Shown here piece by piece: positions 34,382 to 42,778 of a DNA stretch of 64,000 bases (within the stretch, counting starts at the first letter, position 1; each line of letters begins with the position of its first letter). A model generated the notes under the pieces. That model was not told the DNA's origin, ran no database searches, and saw only the letters and a list, made by a program, of their open reading frames with translations. Origin of the DNA: SFEL01 sp045603585 (GTDB lineage Bacteria; Bacillota; Clostridia; Christensenellales; CAG-138). The stretch is taken from positions 1 through 64,000 of the forward strand of contig JAZUMK010000030.1 in NCBI GenBank assembly GCA_045603585.1, given 5' to 3'. The translations under genes were made by a program, and so were the position numbers.

Positions 34382-35686
34382 TTAGATTAATATACCGAGT
34401 TGTTTTGCAGCACTTGTAAGTTCATCGCGGAAATTGGGGTGTGCTATAGAGATAAGCGCCTTTGTCCTCTGGGACAGAGTCTTTCCTCTGAGCTTGGCCA
34501 CGCCGTATTCTGTTACGATGTAATCCACGTCATTTTTGCTGGTTGTAACAAGCGCGCCCTTGGAAAGTGTAGGGGCTATTCTGCTGACAGTTCCGCCTTT
34601 GGCAGTGGAGGGGAAGGCGATGAAGCTCTTACCGCCCTTGGACTGCACTGCTCCGCGCACATAATCAGCCTGTCCACCTGAACCGGACATGTGCTTTGTT
34701 CCCATGGATTCGGCACATACCTGACCGTAGAAGTCCACCTCAAGGGCAGCATTTACGGAGATAAAGTTGGGGTGCTGTGCAATAACGTTGGGGTCGTTTA
34801 CGTAATCCACCGGAAGCATTAAAAATGCGGGATTGTCATTTATAAAGTCATATGTGCGCTTGGTGCCAAGAACCAGTGTAGCAACGCTTTTGCCCTTGTG
34901 TATGGGCTTGAGTTGGTTGGTAACCACGCCGCTTTCGATCATGTCCACCATGCTTTCGGTAAAAAGCTCGGTGTGGATGCCCATGTCGTGCTTATTCTGT
35001 CTCAGGGCAAGGCCAACAGCCTCGGGGACTGCACCGATACCAAGCTGCAGGGTTGCTCCGTTGGGGATTTCCTCAGCTATCATTCCGCCTATAACGTGGC
35101 TTATCTCATCAATGGCAGTGGCGGGCAGCGCAGGCAGAGGGGTGTCGCTTTCGCAAAGAGCTGCAACCTGAGAAATATGAATCATGGGGGAACCGAATGT
35201 TCTTGGCATATTCGGATTTACTTCCAAATAAATGCGCTTTGCCTTGTTGTACAGTACCTCACTGTATGAGCCTACCGCTCCGCTGGAAAACCATCCGTGG
35301 CTGTCCATCGGGGAAACAGTGGCAAAGAAGGCATCGGTGTCCACATAATCCCTGTGAAGGGAAGGAATATCACGATAATGGCATGACATAATGTCCGCGC
35401 GGCCTTCATTGACAGCCTTGCGCAAACCGCCGCCGGAAAACCAGGATACAGGGGTAATACCCTGGGAGGCCTCAGGACTTAAAGCGGAAAGGGGCATAAC
35501 ATCCAGTACGGAATGCAGCTTTACATCCTTGATGTCGCCGGCTTTGGCTCTTTCACCTATCTCGTTTATAATGTTTGTGGGTATAGCTGCGGCAATATCC
35601 ATAGTACAGTTCCAACCGGATTGTACCTGATCGGCTATCTGCTTTGCCGAGCACAGCTTTGATTTGTATTGTTCGCTAAATTCCAT
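34382..35686 (-). CDS. acetyl-CoA:acyl-CoA transferase (butyryl-CoA:acetate CoA-transferase-like)
   Basis: A 434-residue family I CoA-transferase of the acetyl-CoA hydrolase/4-hydroxybutyrate CoA-transferase group. GIGAVPEAV, GIHTELFTESMVDMIESG and the later EYGVAKLRGKTLSQRTKALISIAHP (split by a turn) are family features, as is GSGGQADYVRGA. It would move CoA from butyryl-CoA to acetate, releasing butyrate and regenerating acetyl-CoA. Two adjacent ATGs exist; ATG 35686 has the better spacing (eight bases) from AGGAG. It is followed by bcd after 20 bases. Confidence 0.88.
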   Translation of the reverse strand: MEFSEQYKSKLCSAKQIADQVQSGWNCTMDIAAAIPTNIINEIGERAKAGDIKDVKLHSVLDVMPLSALSPEASQGITPVSWFSGGGLRKAVNEGRADIMSCHYRDIPSLHRDYVDTDAFFATVSPMDSHGWFSSGAVGSYSEVLYNKAKRIYLEVNPNMPRTFGSPMIHISQVAALCESDTPLPALPATAIDEISHVIGGMIAEEIPNGATLQLGIGAVPEAVGLALRQNKHDMGIHTELFTESMVDMIESGVVTNQLKPIHKGKSVATLVLGTKRTYDFINDNPAFLMLPVDYVNDPNVIAQHPNFISVNAALEVDFYGQVCAESMGTKHMSGSGGQADYVRGAVQSKGGKSFIAFPSTAKGGTVSRIAPTLSKGALVTTSKNDVDYIVTEYGVAKLRGKTLSQRTKALISIAHPNFRDELTSAAKQLGILI

Positions 35687-35766
35687 AAGCATCTCTCCTT
35701 TGGGGCAGAGCAAGTACGATAAGTAATGTACTTGCAAATACCCTGAAACAGATGAAAGATTAATTA

Positions 35767-36198
35767 TTAACCGATAACAACCAGAACATCGCCGGAGTTA
35801 ACAGTAGCGCCCTTAGCGGTATTTACGGCAGTAACGGTGCCGTTTACTCCTGCGAAGATTTCATTTTCCATCTTCATGGCTTCAAGAATGACAACAACAC
35901 TGTCTGTGGAGACGGTATCGCCAACCTTTACCTTAACATCAAGTACATTGCCGGGCATGGGAGCGGTTATGCTGGTTGCATCAGCAGCAGGAGCAACGGG
36001 GACAACGGGAGCTGCAACGGGAGCAGGAGCTGCAACGGGAGCAGGAGCTGCTGCGGGGGCTGCGCCGGCGGGGACCCTGGTGAGGGGAGTTCTGGAAAGG
36101 GAAGTTCTGGAAAGAGAACGGGCGGGGGAAACTGCACCGACTTCTTCTACTTCAACTTCATAAGAGTTATTGCCTACATTTACGATAAATTTACGCAT
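35767..36198 (-). CDS. biotin carboxyl carrier subunit of a Na+-pumping decarboxylase
   Basis: A 143-residue protein. The N-terminus (about 1-40) has a family-typical opening, residues about 42-72 are a flexible Ala/Pro linker, and residues 75-143 are a biotinyl domain with EAMKMEN holding the biotin lysine. This is the layout of the gamma subunit (GcdC/MmdC) of glutaconyl-CoA or methylmalonyl-CoA decarboxylase. Biotin on this arm would accept CO2 from the carboxyltransferase subunit, whose probable gene lies at 43602-45368 in the divergent transcript. The start is ATG 36198 behind GGGAGG. Confidence 0.92.
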   Translation of the reverse strand: MRKFIVNVGNNSYEVEVEEVGAVSPARSLSRTSLSRTPLTRVPAGAAPAAAPAPVAAPAPVAAPVVPVAPAADATSITAPMPGNVLDVKVKVGDTVSTDSVVVILEAMKMENEIFAGVNGTVTAVNTAKGATVNSGDVLVVIG

Positions 36199-36240
36199 AT
36201 ATACTTACTATCCTCCCAAGTTTAATTGTGAAAATTGCTT

Positions 36241-36612
36241 TTATGCTTCGGTCATAATTGCCATTACGGCACCTATGACAGCTATCAGTTCATTCTGATC
36301 GGCAGAGCCACTGCTGATTTTTCTTATGGAACGAATGCGCATTCCTTCCATATTACCATCACAGTAGGAGGCGATTGATGCGGCGATAACGGCATCAAAG
36401 AGCTTCCTGTCAGTATGCATCAGGTCGTTTTCGGCAGGCTGAGAAACAGCGGCTGTCTGGGGCTGACCGCTTGCGGAAGCAGCGGTCTGCTGGGGCTGGG
36501 ATTTATCCTTGAGAATGGCGCTCATCAGCTTTGTTAAACAGATGAGGCAAATTAACCCAAAGAATACGGTTCCCATGCCTAAAAACAAAACAAACAAAGC
36601 ATTAACTTCCAA
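36241..36612 (-). CDS. OadG/GcdD-like small membrane subunit of a Na+-pumping decarboxylase, TTG start
   Basis: A 123-residue protein. Translation from TTG 36612, eight bases after AAGGAG, gives MEVNALFVLFLGMGTVFFGLICLICLTKL, a single N-terminal membrane helix typical of the OadG family (quoted span broken by a turn near the middle). A Gln/Ala/Pro linker follows, then a soluble C-terminal part ending in ELIAVIGAVMAIMTEA, a pattern shared with glutaconyl-CoA decarboxylase delta subunits. It would tether the complex to the membrane. It sits 42 bases before the biotin carrier gene. Confidence 0.82.
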   Translation of the reverse strand: MEVNALFVLFLGMGTVFFGLICLICLTKLMSAILKDKSQPQQTAASASGQPQTAAVSQPAENDLMHTDRKLFDAVIAASIASYCDGNMEGMRIRSIRKISSGSADQNELIAVIGAVMAIMTEA

Positions 36613-36753
36613 AATAGTATCTCCTTTGTGTTTGATATTCCATTGGCAACGGGTAAAGCTTAGATCGACCGGCTGCAGTGTGTTCGCAATACACAAGCGT
36701 GTGCAGCAAAGCAGTATTTGCGAATGGCGGAGCAGCACATGCAGCAAATATGG

Positions 36754-37524
36754 TTAATCAGTAAAAGCCGGAGGCCGCTTTTCAAGAAAAGCGCTGATAC
36801 CCTCGGTGTGATCGGCAGTGGTAAAGGCTTCTTTGAAGCATTCTGCCTCAGCCATGAGGGAAGAATGAAGCTGGTTTTCTATACCGATGTACATTGCCCT
36901 TTTGGCTAACGCAACGGCGCTTTTACTATTCTTGGCGATAGAAGCAGCGAGAGCCAGACAGTCATCCATAAGGTTTTCAGGTTCGCTCAGCTCATCTGCC
37001 AGACCCAGTTCCTCTGCATCGGCAGCGGCAATGATTTTTGCGGTGCTGATGAGCTGAAAGGCCTTTGAAAAGCCAACGACCCGGGAAAGACGCTGGGTGC
37101 CGCCAAAGCCGGGAATAAGTCCCAGAGTTACTTCGGGGAGACCGAGCTTTGCCTTGGAAGAAACAATGCGCATATCGCAGGCCAGAGCAAGCTCCAATCC
37201 GCCGCCCAATGCATAACCGTTTACTGCGGCTATAACAGGCTGGGGCAGCTCGGCAATGCCATTAAGCACTCTGTGACCCAGATGGGCAAAGTCCTTGGCT
37301 TCTTCTGCGGAGAACTTTGACATGGAAGCTATATCGCCGCCTGATGCAAAGGATTTACCTGTGCCGGTAAGAATTATTACCTTAACATCCTTCTGCTGGG
37401 AAGCTTCATGAAGGGCGTTTTCCAGGTCGAGCAGCAGGGATTTATCTATTGCGTTTAAGGTTTCGGGCCTGTTTAGTGTTATGATCGCTGTATTATTCAG
37501 CTTTTCAACTGTTACGCTTGACAT
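36754..37524 (-). CDS. crt: enoyl-CoA hydratase (crotonase)
   Basis: A 256-residue crotonase. Motifs: ALNRPETLNAIDK-like start (ITLNRPETLNAID), oxyanion-hole segments FASGGDIASM and NGYALGGGLELALACDMRI, and the catalytic-Glu stretch GLPEVTLGLIPGFGGTQRL. It hydrates and dehydrates short enoyl-CoAs, here most simply 3-hydroxybutyryl-CoA to crotonyl-CoA. It follows hbd by nine bases. A 141-base gap separates it from the OadG-like gene, the longest within the operon. Confidence 0.93.
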   Translation of the reverse strand: MSSVTVEKLNNTAIITLNRPETLNAIDKSLLLDLENALHEASQQKDVKVIILTGTGKSFASGGDIASMSKFSAEEAKDFAHLGHRVLNGIAELPQPVIAAVNGYALGGGLELALACDMRIVSSKAKLGLPEVTLGLIPGFGGTQRLSRVVGFSKAFQLISTAKIIAAADAEELGLADELSEPENLMDDCLALAASIAKNSKSAVALAKRAMYIGIENQLHSSLMAEAECFKEAFTTADHTEGISAFLEKRPPAFTD

Positions 37525-37533
37525 GCCGGACCT

Positions 37534-38376
37534 CTATTGATAGGTATAGAAGCCGCGGCCGGACTTTTTACCGTATCTGCCCGCTTCAACATACTGACGA
37601 AGCAGGGGGCAGGGACGATACTTGGGATCGCCATAGCCTTTGTACATGATCTCCAGTACAGAGAGGATGGTATCAAGGCCGATGAAGTCAGCAAGCTGAA
37701 GGGGACCCATGGGGTGAGCCATACCCAGCTTCATGATTTCGTCAATGCCTTCGGGAGTGGCAACGCCTTCGTATACGCAGTAGATCGCCTCGTTAATCAT
37801 AACCTGTAGAACCCTATTGGAAACAAAACCGGGAACATCACGTACTTCAATGGCAACCTTACCCATTTCCTCGCTGGTTTTGCAAACAAAATCGGTGGTT
37901 TCCTGATCGGTTTCAAGGCCGCGGATAACTTCTACCAGGGTCTTTACAGGAACGGGATTCATAAAGTGCATGCCAATAACCTTCTCGGGACGCTTGGTAA
38001 CGGCTGCAATGCTGGTGATAGGGAGGGAGGAGGTATTGGTGGCAAAGATGGTCTCAGGCTTGCAGATCTCATCCAGCTGCTTGAAAACGCTGCTCTTGAT
38101 CTCCATGTTTTCGATGATGGCTTCAATTACCAGATCGCAGTCAGCAGCATCCTGCAGGGAGGAAGAGGTGGTCAGCTTGCTGAGAACTTCTTCTTTTCTT
38201 TCTGCGGGGATCTTGCCCTTGTCCACATTCCTCTGCAGATTGCCGGCAATATAGGCCATACCCTTTTCAAGGGCTGCGGCTGCAGTGTCGGAGAGGATGG
38301 TATCATAGCCTGCCTGTGCACAGCACTGTGCAATACCGCTGCCCATCTGGCCAGCGCCTAATACAAAAACTTTCAT
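37534..38376 (-). CDS. hbd: 3-hydroxybutyryl-CoA dehydrogenase
   Basis: A 280-residue NAD(P)-dependent enzyme with the Rossmann motif VLGAGQMGSGIAQCCAQAG, the NTSSLPITSIA segment and the catalytic His in IGMHFMNPVPV. The C-terminal dimer domain includes GVATPEGIDEIMKLGMAHPMG. It reduces acetoacetyl-CoA to 3-hydroxybutyryl-CoA in the butyrate route. The neighbouring thiolase and crotonase give the preceding and following steps. A more distant homologue is encoded at 52735-53607. Confidence 0.94.
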   Translation of the reverse strand: MKVFVLGAGQMGSGIAQCCAQAGYDTILSDTAAAALEKGMAYIAGNLQRNVDKGKIPAERKEEVLSKLTTSSSLQDAADCDLVIEAIIENMEIKSSVFKQLDEICKPETIFATNTSSLPITSIAAVTKRPEKVIGMHFMNPVPVKTLVEVIRGLETDQETTDFVCKTSEEMGKVAIEVRDVPGFVSNRVLQVMINEAIYCVYEGVATPEGIDEIMKLGMAHPMGPLQLADFIGLDTILSVLEIMYKGYGDPKYRPCPLLRQYVEAGRYGKKSGRGFYTYQ

Positions 38377-38408
38377 GTGTTACTCCTTAAAGGTATTGTT
38401 TATCTTGG

Positions 38409-39602
38409 TTAATCGTCTATAGTTACATAAACAGCGTCGCCCTGAGCCATTGCGGAGCATATTGCGCATATGCCGCTCTTCTTGCCGGAACGCCTGAGCT
38501 CGTAAATAAGGGTCATAAGGATTCGTGCGCCGGTTGCGCCGATGGGATGTCCTACGGCTACTGCACCGCCGTTTACATTTACCCTTTCATTGCGGGTTTC
38601 GTCGTCCATGCCGATGACCTTGCAGCTTACCAAGGGAACGGCGGCAAAGGCTTCGTTTATCTCATACAGATCCACGTCCTTGTAGCTCAAATTGTTCTTC
38701 TTGAGCAGCTTGGAGGTTGCAAGCCCGGGGACTGTGGAAATCAGATGGGACTGCTGGGCAGCCTGTGAATAATCGCGTATGGTGGCCAGTATGGGAGCGC
38801 CAAGCTCTTCGGCCTTTTCTCTTGACATAATTACTATTGCAGAAGCGCCGTCATTGGTGCCGGGAGCATTGCCGGCGGTAACAGTGCCGTCAGGAATGAA
38901 TACCGGCTTAAGGGCGGCCAGACCTTCAAGCGTGGAATCGGGTCTGGGAGATTCGTCCTTATCCATTACCATGGTGCCTTTGCGGGTTTTAATGGTAACA
39001 GGGAAGCGCTCATCATCGAATTTATGGGCGGCTTCACCTGCGGCCCACAGTTTCTGGGAACGGAGAGCCCATTCATCCTGCATTTCTCTGGTTACGCCGT
39101 ATTCTACGGCAACTTTGCCGCCTATAACGGCCATGTGAACTTTATTTTCGGGGCAGGTAAGGCCGTCGTAAAGCATGGAGTCTTCCAGAGCAACGGAACC
39201 CATACGGGTGCCCCAACGGGTTCCAAGGGAAAGATAGGGGAGATTGCTCATGCTTTCCATGCCGCCTGCAACGATGATATCGGCATCGCCTGCTTTTATC
39301 ATCTGTGCGCCCAAAACAACGGCTTTGAGAGCAGAGCCGCAAGCCTTGTTGATTGTCAGCGCGGGTACGTCGTGAGGAATACCGCCCAAAATAGATGCCT
39401 GTCGTCCGGGGACCTGACCTGCGCCATCGGGCACTACGATACCCATGATGGTCTCATCCACCATGCTGCCTTCAATGCCTGCACGGGCAAGTGCCTCACG
39501 TATAGCCATGCCGCCAAGTTCTGCTACGCTGATGTCCTTGAGCATACCGCCGAACTTGCCGAATGGGGTTCGTGCTGCGCTTACAACTACAACTTCCTTC
39601 AT
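38409..39602 (-). CDS. thl: acetyl-CoA acetyltransferase (thiolase)
   Basis: A 397-residue biosynthetic-type thiolase. The first active Cys is in NKACGSALKAV (about residue 87). NEAFAAVPLV and the catalytic His in GGAVAVGHPIGATGAR follow, and the second Cys lies in CAICSAMAQGDA. It condenses two acetyl-CoA to acetoacetyl-CoA, the entry to butyrate. It is followed by hbd after 32 bases. Confidence 0.95.
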   Translation of the reverse strand: MKEVVVVSAARTPFGKFGGMLKDISVAELGGMAIREALARAGIEGSMVDETIMGIVVPDGAGQVPGRQASILGGIPHDVPALTINKACGSALKAVVLGAQMIKAGDADIIVAGGMESMSNLPYLSLGTRWGTRMGSVALEDSMLYDGLTCPENKVHMAVIGGKVAVEYGVTREMQDEWALRSQKLWAAGEAAHKFDDERFPVTIKTRKGTMVMDKDESPRPDSTLEGLAALKPVFIPDGTVTAGNAPGTNDGASAIVIMSREKAEELGAPILATIRDYSQAAQQSHLISTVPGLATSKLLKKNNLSYKDVDLYEINEAFAAVPLVSCKVIGMDDETRNERVNVNGGAVAVGHPIGATGARILMTLIYELRRSGKKSGICAICSAMAQGDAVYVTIDD

Positions 39603-39626
39603 ATGAATGTAAATACTCCTTTAATG

Positions 39627-39839
39627 TTACCCCCAGATATTGAAGCCATCGTCATCCATGTTGATTTCCTTCAGCAGGCAACGACTTCCGCCGGGGCAAT
39701 CCGTTTTCTTATTGCAGTCTACGGGCTGTTCAAATGCATCTATCTGACAGCCCCCGCCATTATTGGCCGAAACCAGGATGGTGAGGGTGACCTCACCACC
39801 GATTTCGCACCTTTTTGTCATTTTGTATTCAAATTCCAT
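39627..39839 (-). CDS. small cysteine-rich protein of unknown function
   Basis: A 70-residue protein between the two thiolase genes, starting seven bases after the upstream stop and ending 24 bases before the next start, so it is probably translationally coupled. It opens with MEFEYKMTKRCEIGGEVTLT and has five cysteines, three in CNKKTDCPGGSRC, which could bind a metal. The end is acidic and aromatic (DDDGFNIWG). I do not recognise the family. Conservation of its place in the operon would argue for an accessory subunit of a thiolase complex. Confidence 0.6.
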   Translation of the reverse strand: MEFEYKMTKRCEIGGEVTLTILVSANNGGGCQIDAFEQPVDCNKKTDCPGGSRCLLKEINMDDDGFNIWG

Positions 39840-39846
39840 TGGCTGC

Positions 39847-41025
39847 TTAGCCTAAGTCCATACCGCAGATGGTTATACCGGCTACGCAGCAGTAGGGACG
39901 GCCGCCCATGTTATGGGTCATGCCCAGACGTACGTTTTCTCTCTGACGCTTGCCGGCCTTGCCGTGGAACTGGAGCCACATTTCGTAGATCATCCTCAGG
40001 CCGCTGGCGCCGATGGGGTGACCGAAAGACTTGAGGCCACCGTCAATATTGATGGGCAGCTTGCCGTCTCTGTCATACTTGCCGTCCATGAAGTCCTTCC
40101 AGCCCTGACCGCGTTCACTGAAACCGAGGTCTTCGCTGATGAGCAGCTCGGTGATGGTGAAGCAGTCGTGCACTTCGGCAAGGCTGATCTGCTCCTTGGG
40201 GTTGGTTACACCGGCTTCCTTATAGGCGGCCTGTGCGGCATTGATGGTTTCGGAAACGTAGGTAAAGTCGTACTTGGAGCTCTTCTTGTTAAAGCCGTTG
40301 CCGGAGGCGATCTGCAGAGCCTTTACATACATGGGATCCTTGCGGTAGTTCTTTGCAAGGCTGGCTCTGGTAACGATGGCGCAGGAGCAGCCGTCGGATA
40401 CGCCGGAGCAGTCCATTACGGTGAGGGGATATGCTATGTAAGGCATATTCAGTATCTTTTCCATGGGAACTTCCTTACGGTACATTGCCTTGGGGGTAAG
40501 TGCGCCGTTGGAATGGTTCTTGAAGGAAATATGAGCAAGTGCCTCGTGAAGCTGCTCGCCGCTGATGCCGTACTTATGGGCATAGGCAGAAGCGCACAGG
40601 GAGAAGGCAGCGGGAGTGGACATGAAGGGTTCGGTCATGTCGGACTCAACGTGGGGTACAACCAATCCGCTGTAACCGCCGTCCTTAAGCTTTTCAGCGC
40701 CGATGGCCATGGCAACATCGCAGGCGCCGGAAGCTACTGCGTAGCATGCGTTGCGGAAGGCATCGGTGCCGGAGCAGCACTTGTTTTCCAGGCGGGTTAC
40801 GGGCTTGTATTCGCTCATCAGTCTGGTGGATAGAGCATCGCCTGCAAGGCCGGATTCAAAAGTGCCGAACCAGAATGCGTCAATATCCTTAAGCTCGATA
40901 CCGGCATCCTTCAGGGCCTCCTGAGATGCTTCTACGATAAGATCTTCAAGGCTGGCATCAAAGCGCTCTCCAAAATAGCTGCAGCCCATGCCGATAACGG
41001 CACATTGATCGCGTATACTTGCCAT
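39847..41025 (-). CDS. SCP-x/archaeal-type thiolase
   Basis: A 392-residue thiolase of the lipid-transfer (SCP2) branch, distinct from the acetyl-CoA thiolase in the same operon. The first active Cys is in NKCCSGTDAFRNA (about residue 85). The GLKSFGHPIGASGLRM stretch holds the His, and HNMGGRPYCC replaces the usual second-Cys motif, as in archaeal thiolases. In archaea such thiolases form a complex with HMG-CoA synthase and a DUF35 protein. Here a fused HMGS-like/DUF35 gene ends one base upstream. ATG 41025 lies after AAAGGAGG; a start seven codons earlier would put that site inside the gene. Confidence 0.88.
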   Translation of the reverse strand: MASIRDQCAVIGMGCSYFGERFDASLEDLIVEASQEALKDAGIELKDIDAFWFGTFESGLAGDALSTRLMSEYKPVTRLENKCCSGTDAFRNACYAVASGACDVAMAIGAEKLKDGGYSGLVVPHVESDMTEPFMSTPAAFSLCASAYAHKYGISGEQLHEALAHISFKNHSNGALTPKAMYRKEVPMEKILNMPYIAYPLTVMDCSGVSDGCSCAIVTRASLAKNYRKDPMYVKALQIASGNGFNKKSSKYDFTYVSETINAAQAAYKEAGVTNPKEQISLAEVHDCFTITELLISEDLGFSERGQGWKDFMDGKYDRDGKLPINIDGGLKSFGHPIGASGLRMIYEMWLQFHGKAGKRQRENVRLGMTHNMGGRPYCCVAGITICGMDLG

Positions 41026-41026
41026 A

Positions 41027-42445
41027 TTAGTTGCCTCCTTTTTCACGCTTCAAAACGGATTTCCAGTAATATGTGCGAATTCCGTCTACATTCTGCAGAC
41101 AGCGGAAGGACATATCGACTTCCTTGCCGATGGCGATTTCCTCGGGCTCACAGTCCACGATGTTGGTGAAGATGCGGCCGCCGCCTTCGTAGTCAATAAC
41201 GGCGATCATGCTTGGGGGATCTTCGGAAACGGTGATCTTATCTACGGTATAGGTGGCGATGGTACCCTTCCTGCCAAGGAAGCGGTAGGGCTCATTCTGG
41301 TCTACGCTGTAGCACTCAAGGCAGGTACGTGCACCGGGATATTGAACGGCTCCGCAAACCTTGCAGCGAGTGCCGTAAAGGGCAAAATTCTTGCCGGGAA
41401 CACGGTAGTATTCAGGCAGAGACATACGCCTGAGGGGAGGGCGGCGCTGGGGCTCAGTGGTGAGAAGTCTGCGCCAGCGGAGGTACTTTTCATAGGGCAT
41501 GGAGGTACGCTTATGCTCGATGCTGTACTTTACTCTCTTGGGAATAGAGGCAACTGCATCGGTGGTTTCAAATACCATAGCATCCACGCCTTCGCCGTAG
41601 CCCAGGAAAAGGATCTTGTCGCCGGGGTTGCTGTTTTCCAGTGCGGAGCACAGCATCAGAGGAGCTGCGGCACAGCCGGTGTTGCCAACCATATCGTACA
41701 TATTTTCCTGAACCTGTTCAGGAGTGAAGCCCAGAGCCTTGGCCATGTCGCCCTGATAACGGGCGGTATGGGCATATATAACGGCTTTGGTGATATCCTT
41801 GGTTTCAAGGCCGCACTTTTCAAGAACCTTCTGAGCGGCTTCCTTCATCAGGGGCATGTACTGCTGAGTGATGGCAAAGCGCTCTTCCCAGCTCTTTACG
41901 AAGGGCTCGCCTTCGGATCTCCACAGATCAAAGAAGTCTCTGGAAATGGAAACGCTGCCCTTCAGCTCTGCAATAAGATCGCTGCTGCCGATTACGAATG
42001 CAGCTGCGCCATCGCCGAAAAGAAGTTCATTTGCGCCGTCGGCAAATGCGGTTCTGCAGTCAGCAGCGGCAACCAGAACGTCGTCGCCCTTTTCTGCATC
42101 GGCAAAGGCAGACAGCATAGCAGTGGAACCGCAGCGAAGAGAGCTGGCAAAGTCAGCGGTCTTAACATCGGTACCCATGTCCAGTGCAGCAGCCACAACT
42201 GTGGAGCACTGTTTTTCTTTGTAGGGAAGGGTGGTGGAGGCCAAGTAGATGCCGTTTACAGAGGGGGATTCCTCCAGTCCGCAGCAGTCAACCGCAGCGG
42301 CAACAGCCATAGTGATGCTGTCTTCGTCATAGCTGGCAACTGCCTTTTCACCGCGCTCTCCCTTTTTGGAATAAGCGTCGCAGATGCGTTTGCGTTCCAA
42401 TCTGTTGAAAGGAATGTAAACACCGCAGGATTTAATACCTGTCAC
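41027..42445 (-). CDS. HMG-CoA synthase-like protein fused to DUF35 (zinc ribbon/OB-fold)
   Basis: A 472-residue first gene of the operon, starting at GTG 42445 nine bases after GGAGG. Residues 1-330 resemble the thiolase-fold HMG-CoA synthase/KAS III group (SYDEDSITMAVAAAVDCCG, LLFGDGAAAFVIGSS, and the C-terminal GNTGCAAAPLMLCSALE). Residues 345-472 are a DUF35 domain with zinc-ribbon cysteines 361, 364, 375 and 378 and an OB fold. Compared by eye with archaeal HMG-CoA synthases, the catalytic Glu position is Thr71 and the catalytic Cys position is Leu103, with a Cys at 105. It may therefore be a scaffold or have another activity. It forms a tight pair with the following thiolase. Confidence 0.85.
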   Translation of the reverse strand: MTGIKSCGVYIPFNRLERKRICDAYSKKGERGEKAVASYDEDSITMAVAAAVDCCGLEESPSVNGIYLASTTLPYKEKQCSTVVAAALDMGTDVKTADFASSLRCGSTAMLSAFADAEKGDDVLVAAADCRTAFADGANELLFGDGAAAFVIGSSDLIAELKGSVSISRDFFDLWRSEGEPFVKSWEERFAITQQYMPLMKEAAQKVLEKCGLETKDITKAVIYAHTARYQGDMAKALGFTPEQVQENMYDMVGNTGCAAAPLMLCSALENSNPGDKILFLGYGEGVDAMVFETTDAVASIPKRVKYSIEHKRTSMPYEKYLRWRRLLTTEPQRRPPLRRMSLPEYYRVPGKNFALYGTRCKVCGAVQYPGARTCLECYSVDQNEPYRFLGRKGTIATYTVDKITVSEDPPSMIAVIDYEGGGRIFTNIVDCEPEEIAIGKEVDMSFRCLQNVDGIRTYYWKSVLKREKGGN

Positions 42446-42478
42446 TCTAATTTTCCTCCTTTATATTTTTAAAATAAT

Positions 42479-42496
42479 TTCTTCTGACCAGAAGAA
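42479..42496. promoter_or_regulatory. 18-base perfect palindrome in the operon leader
   Basis: TTCTTCTG-AC-CAGAAGAA lies between the minus-strand promoter (42525-42553) and the GTG start at 42445. It could be an operator or a small RNA hairpin. Confidence 0.5.
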
Positions 42497-42524
42497 GATG
42501 ACGGCAAATTTATTTTACATAAAA

Positions 42525-42553
42525 AGTGTAGCATTGGCGGATTTTAAAGTCAA
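42525..42553 (-). promoter_or_regulatory. promoter of the HMGS-like/butyrate operon (outward promoter of element E1)
   Basis: On the minus strand TTGACT (42553-42548), a 17-base spacer and TACACT (42530-42525). Confidence 0.75.
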
Positions 42554-42637
42554 GAAAAATCATTGACAAATATAAAAATACGAGATATAATTATAATTTT
42601 AGTATTCACTTAAGGTTTCATTGAAAAAGCCAACGAG
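42548..42637 (+). promoter_or_regulatory. divergent promoter/operator element E1
   Basis: One of four copies of a divergent element of about 90 bases (others at 43424-43513, 52420-52509 and 52537-52618). AGTCAAG at the left edge is the -35 of the outward promoter to the butyrate operon. The inner promoter is TTGACA (42563-42568), 17 bases, TATAAT (42586-42591), reading toward tetR. The palindrome TTTCATTGAAA is at 42616-42626. The rest of the 333-base gap 42446-42778 holds no gene. Confidence 0.8.
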
Positions 42638-42778
42638 TTCAACACTTGCACATATTCTCAAAATGATGTATTATCTTGTTACATTCGGCGGAGAAATGGC
42701 GCAATAATGTGAGATTGTCTCATTTTTTAGAGTTGCCGCCCGGGTAAATACCATAAGTTAGGAGGAGTTGCATTCAGC

